Part shown: in pieces, positions 17,101 through 23,839 of the stretch
Position numbering within the stretch: position 1 is the first letter of the stretch
Layout: the number at the start of each line of letters is the position of its first letter
Assembly: GCF_014205015.1 (NCBI RefSeq)
Contig: NZ_JACHMO010000001.1
Location: forward strand, 3,348,001-3,412,000
From: Saccharothrix ecbatanensis
GTDB taxonomy: Bacteria; Actinomycetota; Actinomycetes; Mycobacteriales; Pseudonocardiaceae
Length of the DNA: 64,000 bases
Direction: 5' to 3'
Position numbers and translations under genes: made by a program
The notes under the pieces: model-generated
Database searches by the model: none
Told to the model about the DNA's origin: nothing
Seen by the model: the letters and a program-made list of their open reading frames with translations, nothing else

Positions 17101-18756
17101 GGCGACGAGCATCCAGAGTGCCACCTGGAACTCCGGCAATCCCCGTGTGCTGTCGGAACTGCACATCAGGAACATCTGCAGACCCTCGTGCGTCGTGTCC
17201 TGCGCGTTGAGGAGGACGGCCAGTCGCAGTGCCTCACCGTACGAGCCCTCGGCGAAGCATTCGGCGAGCTCGCCGAACAGCCGCTGGTAGGAAGGAGAGC
17301 GCCAGTCCGTGGCTCCACCGACAGGTTCGGGGTCGCCGTCCGCCTGCGGCAGACCCGACCAGATCAACTGGAACAGCGGCGCCAGACCAGGGATCGGGTG
17401 CAGCGCGTGAGGGCCGCTGCCCGGCACTGGACGACCTTCGGGCCGCAACCGCGCCATCAGCCGGTCCGAAGCCTCCTGCTGACCGGTCGCCTGGTAGATC
17501 CGGAGGAGGGCGCTCAGCGTGATCAGTGAATTGGGATGGCCGGTCCCCAGCTTCCGCTCCGTGATGTCTGCGGCCTGGCTCAGCAGCGGCTCGGCCTCCG
17601 CGAAGCGACCCTGGTCCAGGTACAGGTGCCCGAGGTTGTTCAGGCAGGACGCGTACGTCGGGTGATCCTCGCCGATCCGGTCGCGGTGGTGGTCCAGGGC
17701 TTGGTGGTACAGCCGCTCAGCACCGTCGGGATCGCCCTTCTTCTCCCGGACGATCGCCAGGTTGCCCAGCGTCATGGCGTACAGCCCGTCGTCGTCGTCA
17801 GCAGGGTCGACCAGGTCCAGGACCCGCTGGAACAGCGGCTCCGCCTGATCGAGGTCGCCGCGGTCGGCCTCCAGCTGGGCGAGGTTGTGCAGCACGGTGG
17901 CGTTCTTGCCCCGATGCTCCTCCGAACGGCCCCAGATCTCGGCCGCGGACCGGTAGAGCGACCTCGCCTCGTCCAGGTCGCCGCCGGCCTTGTGCAGGTA
18001 GGCGACGGTGTTCAGGAGGTTCGCGAACTCGGCGTCGACGGCGTGGTGCTCACGGGCGAGCCGAACGGCGAGTGGCGCCAGTTCCATCGCCTGTGACACA
18101 TGACCGGCGGTGCTGAAAGCGAGCATCAGGGTGTGCAGCCCCTGTACGAAGCGCGCGTCGTCCTGCCGGAAGGTGCGCCGCGCGAGATCGTAAACTTCTT
18201 CGGCGACGCGAATGGCTTCGCCGGGATGGCCGTGCCGCATCAAGGCATGTGCGCGCTGGTTGTGGAAGTCGAACGCCTGCTCGGCCGTCCCCGTCGTGTC
18301 GGCGTCCGACAGCGCCGCCAGATCGATCTCGGCGAGGTTCCGCTCCACGCAGTCGGCGTCCTGCTCGACGGCTCCGCGCAGACAGCGTTCCGCCTCCGCC
18401 TGCCGACCGGTCGCGAGAAGCCTGGCCCCGGCGTAGTAGAGCGCCTGGCAGCGGCGCTCCGCGTCCGTCGCGAACGGCCAAACGGAGTCCAGGGTGTCCT
18501 GGCCGAACGTCAGCCGGATGAGGGACTCCTGCCAGTCGTCGGCGGCGAAATCCAGCATCAGGCGAGGCAACTCCGCCAAGTCCCGCGATTGTCCGAGGCG
18601 TTGCAGGCAGATCGCGATGAGCTGGTAGAAGACGAGAAGCCGGGGCGGTCCATGCACCGGGAAGTTGCTGATCGCGGTTTGATAGCAGGTCACGTAGTCA
18701 CGGGCCGCGAAGGCCGCGAGGCAGTCCGGCATGCGAGGGTCGTCCGGCTTGTCCAA
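14149..18756 (-). CDS. Very large TPR-CHAT protease
   Basis: The product has 1535 residues. Most of the first 1000 residues are TPRs of the kinesin-light-chain type (GEDHPTYASCLNNLGHLYLD, GPDHPEYARTLKNFGGMLME). The N-terminal half and a middle block (from about residue 480) look like an internal duplication: both open with a loading helix and a segment containing ACQLLYYAAQRHF or RCQALYYAGARLL. The C-terminal CHAT domain has HIATHGYF (His near 1355) and LSACETGLG (Cys near 1440), and ends HPYYWGAFICQGDPGG. Both catalytic-type residues are kept. The start is a TTG with GGAG 7 nt upstream; the in-frame ATG at 18732 lacks a ribosome binding site. It is the first gene of a two-gene unit with the caspase. 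Role: proteolytic effector triggered through its repeats, by family inference. Confidence 0.85.
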   Translation of the reverse strand: MDKPDDPRMPDCLAAFAARDYVTCYQTAISNFPVHGPPRLLVFYQLIAICLQRLGQSRDLAELPRLMLDFAADDWQESLIRLTFGQDTLDSVWPFATDAERRCQALYYAGARLLATGRQAEAERCLRGAVEQDADCVERNLAEIDLAALSDADTTGTAEQAFDFHNQRAHALMRHGHPGEAIRVAEEVYDLARRTFRQDDARFVQGLHTLMLAFSTAGHVSQAMELAPLAVRLAREHHAVDAEFANLLNTVAYLHKAGGDLDEARSLYRSAAEIWGRSEEHRGKNATVLHNLAQLEADRGDLDQAEPLFQRVLDLVDPADDDDGLYAMTLGNLAIVREKKGDPDGAERLYHQALDHHRDRIGEDHPTYASCLNNLGHLYLDQGRFAEAEPLLSQAADITERKLGTGHPNSLITLSALLRIYQATGQQEASDRLMARLRPEGRPVPGSGPHALHPIPGLAPLFQLIWSGLPQADGDPEPVGGATDWRSPSYQRLFGELAECFAEGSYGEALRLAVLLNAQDTTHEGLQMFLMCSSDSTRGLPEFQVALWMLVADPWQLQLIALTLGRTGATEVEWPADDEKACQLLYYAAQRHFVEGRGDDAVAGLRACAASGVDCFEAWMAGRILRAAPRASDRDLAARVQEINAKATDLLARKDIAEAAGLAEESLRLAAGLEENSPERTQSHYNVGLVTYYAGDLVRAEQVLSDLVTVAKGQEHGNRFLVAGALNVLGNIHADLARFELAEPVLLDALEQLRLADRTEDAQYAQVQANLAEVCREMGDTQRAILLCNAALRSMWESLGPDHPEYARTLKNFGGMLMEIGEYERAEHCLVQAQETFRAVLPAGHPDLATAGQALAHLYLEQQRYEDAESELRSALEISRNAGRAESLGRAVGAGLLANAYMMTGRFDEARGVLLESRATLDRLVGPVHPLSATVVANLGVLHALEGDTRGAFALTMEAEHVHSRLLFDAFATASERLQVNRLGRQYLQLSALLSLVAALGAPDDEVAQAFDLVLRRKGLSGEAQASVRDEIRVGGVSDLEPRIAHVRSLREKIARKTLSGPGPEGQRAHLDVLVAWTEEKERLEAELSRAVPATHLQQRVRQLSGRSLRSLLPPRSALVEIVCFGLLSFTVPKSGQDPARTRMRYWAFILRPDEGLRLIDLGDAEKIDRLVAGYRDEAVGTGTARDLVPHEPAADTAELDAGTALRAAVFDPLRPALGDARRLFLCPDGDMSRLPWEVLPVSSDRRLIDDYEISYLGCGRDLLRVSTPSTGEGTASVVIADPDFDLSASGTSRDPGDRTTRGLRQAGLSFDRLHGTNREGRAVAALLGVRPLMGAAATEAAAKSCLRPTVLHIATHGYFLPDTDRERDRPAPAALAAPLLGRLSNARDSPFLHSGLALAGANTWLAGGVLPAEAEDGILTAEDVSGMDLAGTELVTLSACETGLGSHHVGEGVLGLRRAFTSAGARTVVMSLWRVPDDETQTLMTDFYRRIVAGEGRAAALRHAQLELRRQRPHPYYWGAFICQGDPGGFVLRP

Positions 18757-18915
18757 TTCTCGGCTCCGGTGTCATCGTCGCTGTCTGCGCCCGGGGTTAC
18801 CGACACAGACGTGCAGCGCTGGGCCGAGATGCCCGCGCAACTTGATGGTCATGGACTGCTCGCCGCCGTGCTCGTGGAAGTCGCTGAGCCGACGGTCTAG
18901 CGGGATACATCCCGG

Positions 18916-19116
18916 TCACGACCGACGGCCAGTCGCACGGACGGCTCTCCGCTGAATCGCTCGTGCGCCGCTGTCGTTCAACGCGCGGATGATCTCCGGG
19001 CGTTCGGCCGGAGAAGTGCCGCGTAGTGCGATCATGAGGCCGAGCACGCGCCCGGCCACAACACAGAAAGTCACCAGCGTGCCCACTGTCCCTACCGCTC
19101 CAAGGCTCGACCACAT
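18916..19116 (-). CDS. Small single-span membrane protein
   Basis: The product has 66 residues with one hydrophobic span near the N-terminus (GTVGTLVTFCVVAGRVLGLMIAL) followed by a basic tail containing LRGTSPAERPEIIRAL. Proteins with a tail like this (ALRGTxPxERPxIIRA) recur in actinomycetes as uncharacterised small membrane proteins. The ATG at 19116 was chosen because GGGAGG ends 5 nt upstream; a GTG two codons earlier would overlap that site. The gene stands alone between the CHAT gene and the decayed mobile patch. Function unknown. Confidence 0.6.
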   Translation of the reverse strand: MWSSLGAVGTVGTLVTFCVVAGRVLGLMIALRGTSPAERPEIIRALNDSGARAIQRRAVRATGRRS

Positions 19117-19433
19117 GGTCACCTCCCGTCAACAGTGAAGCACCGATTGGCCTGCTCACACGTCATCTCCCTTGGGAGGGACACAAAAACTTCGGCGACC
19201 GCACCTGTAGTTCGTAAAGTGACGCACCACTCTGCGTATACGATGGGAGGTGCCGGTAGCGGCTACTCGTTAGCCGACGACGGCTATCGCTCTCATCGGC
19301 CCGTTTTGGCCGGCGACTATTCCAACCCGGTCCGCTCAGGCTGCCCGACCCACTCGCGCGGCCCGGCGATGTGCGGCGATCCCGGCCACCCAGAACCAGA
19401 TGCCGTCGACCAGCGGGTTACCGCCAGCTCACG
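19117..19433. other. Intergenic region, no intact gene
   Basis: About 310 bp without a supported gene. On the minus strand at about 19349-19430 a frame reads NPLVDGIWFWVAGIAAHRR and then stops, which looks like the tail of a lost membrane protein. A TATACGAT stretch near 19237-19244 resembles a -10 element but has no convincing -35. The region leads into the transposase remnant, so it may be an old insertion boundary. Confidence 0.35.
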
Positions 19434-20156
19434 TCACAACTCGACATACGTCCAACCAGAACGGCCGTCGTAGGCGGCGAGTAGGCCAGCGTGCCGCCAC
19501 GGGAGTACTCGGATTCCACCCGCATCGGCCGATGGACACCGGCGGGCAGCGTGTCGTAAAACCGGTACCGGGCCGGCACGCCGGGTTTCTCGTCCGCGCT
19601 GAGCACGAAGTCGTCCTCGCCCAACGGATCGCCATCCCAGACGCGGGCGTACAGGTCGAGCACCCGGGCCGCCTTGACCGCGAAGTACGGGTCGCGCGGA
19701 ATGATCCACGACCGGTGCTGCCACGGCTTGATCGCGTCGGCGGCCGGCCACCGCCGCACAGTGGATGTCGACACCCGCTCGCAGACACCGCGCGACCGCC
19801 TCACGGGCCGGCTCCAGGCAGCTCCACCGCGCCAACGGCACGTCGCCCTGCGTGGGCAGCTCGCGGGCCAGTGCCTTGACCTCCGCCACGACCGCGGCCT
19901 CCCACTGCGCGGCCGGTCCCGGCAACCCTTCATGGCAGCGCCACTTGCGCCACTTGCGCACCGTGTCCTCAACGATCCGCAGTTCGCGGGCGATGCCGGC
20001 GTTGGACCGCCCGTCGGCGGCGGCCGACACGATCCGCGCCCGCAGCACCCGGCGATGCTCGGCACGGCCACTGCGCGCCAGCGCTTCCAGTGCCTGCCGA
20101 TCCGCCGTGTCCAGCATGACCACATACGGGCTTCGTGCGGCCACCAATCCACCCAT
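19434..20156 (-). pseudogene. Decayed IS630-family transposase
   Basis: The start (ATG 20156) opens a frame with an IS630-type helix-turn-helix: ADGRSNAGIARELRIVEDTVRKW. The catalytic half continues in a second frame with WIIPRDPYFAVKAARVLDLYA and FVLSADEKPGVPARYR, the typical IS630 DExKP-type strand, then EYSRGGTLAY. It then returns to the first frame for LAAYDGRSGWTYVEL before a stop. At least two frame changes and loss of the C-terminal DDE segment make it non-functional. No terminal inverted repeats were recognised. It marks a past insertion at the right edge of the conflict-gene island. Confidence 0.75.
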
Positions 20157-20289
20157 CCCGATACCGTCTATTGAAATGGACGGTATCGGGCAGGACCGCA
20201 GCCATGGCCTCTCCCGCCCGAGGCGACCAAAGTCTCGCCGCGCCAACGCCTGCTGGCCCGTACCGGGAACGCCGGCCGCAACTGGCCAC

Positions 20290-20655
20290 TGTGCGGATCT
20301 GCCACCACCTGGGGCTTCGCCATCTACCGCGCCAGCCACGACGACTACGAGAACTCGATCCTGACCAGCGAACACCCTCCGGCACACCACAGGAAGCACT
20401 CGACTGTGCCTGCGGGCTCTACCTCAACGACATCACCGCGTGGCGACTGCCCGACCGGGTCATCACCGCGCTGCGCCATCAACGACTGAGCCAACCCGGC
20501 GACGACCTTGTCTTCCACAGGCACGACCGCAGGCCGCTGCGCCCCCGAGTACTTGCTCCGGCACTTCCACCAACTCGCCGACGCCGCAGAACTACCCAGG
20601 ATCCGCGTCCACGACTACGACTCTTCGCCGCCACCATGCTCGACTCGGTTCCAAG
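20290..20655 (+). pseudogene. Fragmented tyrosine recombinase preceded by a broken actinobacterial hypothetical gene
   Basis: Three frames must be joined to read the relics. First, WGFAIYRASHDDYENSIL and then, in another frame, EALDCACGLYLNDITAW look like a broken hypothetical protein common in actinomycetes. Then RVITALRHQRLSQPGDDLVF followed by PEYLLRHFHQLADAAELPRI and VHDY resemble the catalytic-domain segment of a phage-type integrase, up to the HDLRH motif, here degraded to HDYDS. The catalytic Arg-His-Arg and Tyr region beyond this is absent. Together with the adjacent transposase relic this indicates a worn integration hotspot. Confidence 0.55.
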
Positions 20656-20797
20656 TGATCAACCGGCGGTTCGACAGTGGGCTGAACGGCGTATTTCGGG
20701 CAAGGTGTGCAACACATCGTCGCCCCGGATGTATGCACCAGGTGGACGCCCGTCACAGGAGGTGTGGGGGCGCAGGGGACTTTGGGGGAGCTTTCGC

Positions 20798-22288
20798 ATG
20801 CCCATCTTGAGATCGCTCGCGGTCGTCGCGGCCGCGTTACTGGGGACGCTGGTGCCGGGCGTGGCACACGCGGCACCACCGGACAACGACGACTTCGACG
20901 CATCGACGCCGATCACGGCACTGCCGTTCACCGCACAGCTGGACAGGACCGAAGCCACCAGAGCACTCGACGATCCGACCAACTGCGTGGGGTGGCCCGC
21001 GGAAGGATCTGTCTGGTTCCACCACACCACGACCGAGGACGGAATCGTCCGCATCGACACGGACGGCAGCGACCTCGACGTGAAGCTGTCGGTGCTCATC
21101 GGCAGTCGAGGCGACCTGCGGTCCCTCGGGTGCAGCGGTCCCGGAGGCCCGCTGACGCTGCGGGTGACCGCGGGCCAGACGTACTACTTCATGGCCGCCG
21201 ATGGGTACAACGGTCGCGGGGCCAGGCTGAACCTGAGCGTGCGGCAGATGACGCCCGTGGCCAACGACAACTTCGCCGACGCGCAGACGGTCACGTCGCT
21301 GCCGTTCAGCGCACCACAGCCGGACTTCACGCTCGCCGGCGCCGAACCGGAAGAGCCTTGGGCGACGACGTGCGCCGGTGTGCGAGAAGGCGCACCCACC
21401 GTCTGGTTCACCTACACACCGACTCGCACGGAGTCGGTCCTCGCCCACGTGAGGGCGAACAGCATCGGCCCCGTCCTGTCCATCTACGAAGGCTCGTCCT
21501 TGCCGGAGCTCCGGTCGCTCGGGTGCACGGAGGGCCACTCCTGGAAAGGCAAGGCGTTCCGGCTCGTTGCGGGCACGACCTACCACCTGCAACTGCAGTA
21601 CAGCTTCTACAGCTCTACCGAGGCCACCATGGTGCTGGCGGAGGCGCCGCCGCTGGAGACGGAGGTTTCTCCCAGCTCGTCCGGTGAGTGGTCGATCTTC
21701 AACGACATCGACTTCAGGCTGTACCACCGCAACGACTACGACCAGCCGGTGACGACGGAGTGGGACTTCGGCGACGGCACGAGCGTGCCGCCGAGCACCG
21801 AGAAGCAGGCGGTCCACCGCTACGCCAAGGACGGCAACTACACCGTGACCGTCCGCTCCACCTCCGAGGACGGCCGTGTCGCCACCGACACGACCCCTGT
21901 TGTGGTGAAGACGCACGACGTCGGAATCGCCAAGTTCACCACGCCGTCCTCGGCGCGGGCAGGGCAGCAGAAGCAGATCTCCGTGCAGGTGTCGAACACG
22001 CGCTATCTGGAGAAGGACACCACGGTCACGTTTTACAAGTACGGCGAGTGGGGATGGCAAGAAGTCGGCCTGATGAAACTGGACGTGCCGGCGCACCCGA
22101 CCCGCAAGGTCACCTTCCCGTTCGCCTACACGTTCACGCAGGAGGACGCGGTCAGGGGCAAGGTGACTTTCCGCGCCGTCGTCTCCTTGCCATACCCGTC
22201 GCGGGACGCGCTGCCGCTGGACAACGAGGTGATCTCCACCGCCACGACCGTCCTCCCGGCGGCCACCGTCACCGCTCACGTGAACTGA
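20798..22288 (+). CDS. Secreted protein with PKD-like domain (paralogue 1)
   Basis: The product has 496 residues with a clear Sec signal peptide (SLAVVAAALLGTLVPGVAHA, cut after AHA). Two related beta-sandwich modules follow, each beginning NDDF or NDNF and containing SVWFHHT or TVWFTYTP and a TYYFM-type strand. They resemble bacterial pre-peptidase or carbohydrate-binding-like modules. A PKD-like domain follows (WDFGDGTSVPP, HRYAKDGNYTVTV) and then a C-terminal beta domain. No catalytic residues were recognised. The ATG has GGGGGAG 7 nt upstream; the same frame is open further upstream, but that part is relic sequence without a start signal. The downstream paralogue begins 12 bp after its stop, so the two form an operon. 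Likely an extracellular binding or surface protein. Confidence 0.82.
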   Translation: MPILRSLAVVAAALLGTLVPGVAHAAPPDNDDFDASTPITALPFTAQLDRTEATRALDDPTNCVGWPAEGSVWFHHTTTEDGIVRIDTDGSDLDVKLSVLIGSRGDLRSLGCSGPGGPLTLRVTAGQTYYFMAADGYNGRGARLNLSVRQMTPVANDNFADAQTVTSLPFSAPQPDFTLAGAEPEEPWATTCAGVREGAPTVWFTYTPTRTESVLAHVRANSIGPVLSIYEGSSLPELRSLGCTEGHSWKGKAFRLVAGTTYHLQLQYSFYSSTEATMVLAEAPPLETEVSPSSSGEWSIFNDIDFRLYHRNDYDQPVTTEWDFGDGTSVPPSTEKQAVHRYAKDGNYTVTVRSTSEDGRVATDTTPVVVKTHDVGIAKFTTPSSARAGQQKQISVQVSNTRYLEKDTTVTFYKYGEWGWQEVGLMKLDVPAHPTRKVTFPFAYTFTQEDAVRGKVTFRAVVSLPYPSRDALPLDNEVISTATTVLPAATVTAHVN

Positions 22289-22300
22289 TCAGGGGGAACC

Positions 22301-23749
22301 ATGTTCAGACGGGCAAGCTTGACATTCATCGCGTTCGCCGTGGTCGCGGCGCTCGCACCCGCCGTCGCCCACGCGGCGCCGGCAGGCGACGACTTCGACT
22401 CCGCCACCGAGATCACCTCGCTGCCGTTCACCACGACGATCGACACCACCGGATCCAGCAAGGCCGACGACGACCCGAACCCCTGCTACTTCTGGGGCGA
22501 GGGTTCCGTCTGGCAGAAGTACACGGCGCAGAGCGACGGGCTGTTGCGGGTGGCCGCGCGCACGGACGCGTGGGGCACGATGCTCGCCGTCTACACAGGA
22601 CAGCGCGGCGCGCTCGACCTGGAGCCGAGCGCCTGCGTCCACAACGGGAACTACACGGTGCACGCCGAGGCGGGCACCACGTACTACTTCATGCTGGTCG
22701 AGTATGGCGGGAGCGCCGCCGGCGCGGTCTCGTTCACACTGCGCGAGACCACCCCGGAGCCCAACGACGACCGGGCGGCGGCCACGGTGACGAGCGTGCC
22801 CGGCGACCACCAGGCCGACCTCACCCGCGCCACGGCCGAGCAGGGCGAGGTGCCACCGAGCTGCGCTCCCGAGGCAACCCGGTCGGTCTGGTACCGCTAC
22901 ACGCCCGCGTACGCCAAGTTCGTCCAGGTCACCTCGGTGCAGGCGATCAGCGTTCACCGCGCGGGCGATCTGTCCGAAGTAGACTGTTCGGCCCCTCGCT
23001 CGACCGCGGTGTTCCACGCGGCCGCGAACGAGAGCTACCTGATCAGGATGGCCGCCTCCCCCCAGGCGACCGACGGGTTCCAGGTCAGTCTGCGAACCGC
23101 CCCCGACATCGTTCCGCACACGACCACGTGGCCCCGAGTCCCGAACGTGCTCAGCGACACGACCCTCGGCGCGTCGTCGGGCGACCCGATCTACCAGCCG
23201 GTCGCCAGCGGCACCATCGATCTCGGTGACGGCACCGTCATCCCGGTGACCGGCAACAACGTGACGCACCGGTTCACCAAGGACGGCGACTACCGCGTCA
23301 CGACCACGGTCACGACCCCCGACGGCCGCACCGGCACAAGCGTACGAACGCTCAAGGTCGAGACGCACGACGTGTCGGTACCCGCGCTGACGGTGCCGAC
23401 CTCGGCACGGGCCGGCCAGAGCAAGCCCGTCAAGGCGTTCGTAGCCAACATCCGTAGCGAGGACGACGTCACCGTCACCTTCTACCGCGTCGGCCAGAAC
23501 GGGGAGAGCGACAAGGAAATCGGCCGTCTCACGCAACGGGTTCCGGTCTCGCTGACCGGCACAACCGAGTTCCCGTTCGCCTACACCTACCGGCCGGAGG
23601 ACGCGACCGCGGGCCATGTGACATTCCGGGTGCGCGCCGAGGTAGCCGGCTACGGCTGGAGCGGCGACGACAAGGGTGACGACAACGAGGCACGAGCCAC
23701 CACCACCTCCGTCCGACCCGTCGCCACCATGAGCGCGCGAATCGAGTAG
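22301..23749 (+). CDS. Secreted protein with PKD-like domain (paralogue 2)
   Basis: The product has 482 residues with a Sec signal peptide (FIAFAVVAALAPAVAHA). It follows the same plan as the upstream paralogue: GDDFDSATEITSLPF module, a second NDDRAAATVTSVPG module with SVWYRYTPA, then a PKD-like strand pair (IDLGDGTVIPVTG, HRFTKDGDYRVTT). A C-terminal beta domain with the shared segment VPTSARAGQSKPV follows, seen as TPSSARAGQQKQI in the partner. AGGGGG lies 7 nt before the ATG. The two genes are a tandem duplication now well diverged. It is followed by a strong inverted repeat that probably ends the transcript. Confidence 0.82.
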   Translation: MFRRASLTFIAFAVVAALAPAVAHAAPAGDDFDSATEITSLPFTTTIDTTGSSKADDDPNPCYFWGEGSVWQKYTAQSDGLLRVAARTDAWGTMLAVYTGQRGALDLEPSACVHNGNYTVHAEAGTTYYFMLVEYGGSAAGAVSFTLRETTPEPNDDRAAATVTSVPGDHQADLTRATAEQGEVPPSCAPEATRSVWYRYTPAYAKFVQVTSVQAISVHRAGDLSEVDCSAPRSTAVFHAAANESYLIRMAASPQATDGFQVSLRTAPDIVPHTTTWPRVPNVLSDTTLGASSGDPIYQPVASGTIDLGDGTVIPVTGNNVTHRFTKDGDYRVTTTVTTPDGRTGTSVRTLKVETHDVSVPALTVPTSARAGQSKPVKAFVANIRSEDDVTVTFYRVGQNGESDKEIGRLTQRVPVSLTGTTEFPFAYTYRPEDATAGHVTFRVRAEVAGYGWSGDDKGDDNEARATTTSVRPVATMSARIE

Positions 23750-23761
23750 TCGAACCGGTCG

Positions 23762-23816
23762 CCCTACCCGGCCCAAGAAAGTCCGCTGGACCACCCGGCG
23801 GAGGGCCGGGTAAGGG
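23762..23816. terminator. Bidirectional hairpin between convergent genes
   Basis: CCCTACCCGGCCC (23762-23774) pairs with GGGCCGGGTAAGGG (23803-23816), a 13-bp GC-rich stem with one bulged base and a 28-nt loop. It lies between the stop of the second PKD gene and the stop of the convergent NACHT gene, as expected for a shared terminator. There is no T-tract, which is common in high-GC actinobacteria. Confidence 0.7.
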
Positions 23817-23839
23817 CCGTGCCGCCGCGCCGGGCGTTC

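Noticed and set aside
19135..19473. 112-codon plus-strand frame before the transposase relic
   Set aside because: No family match and no ribosome binding site; crosses into relic sequence.
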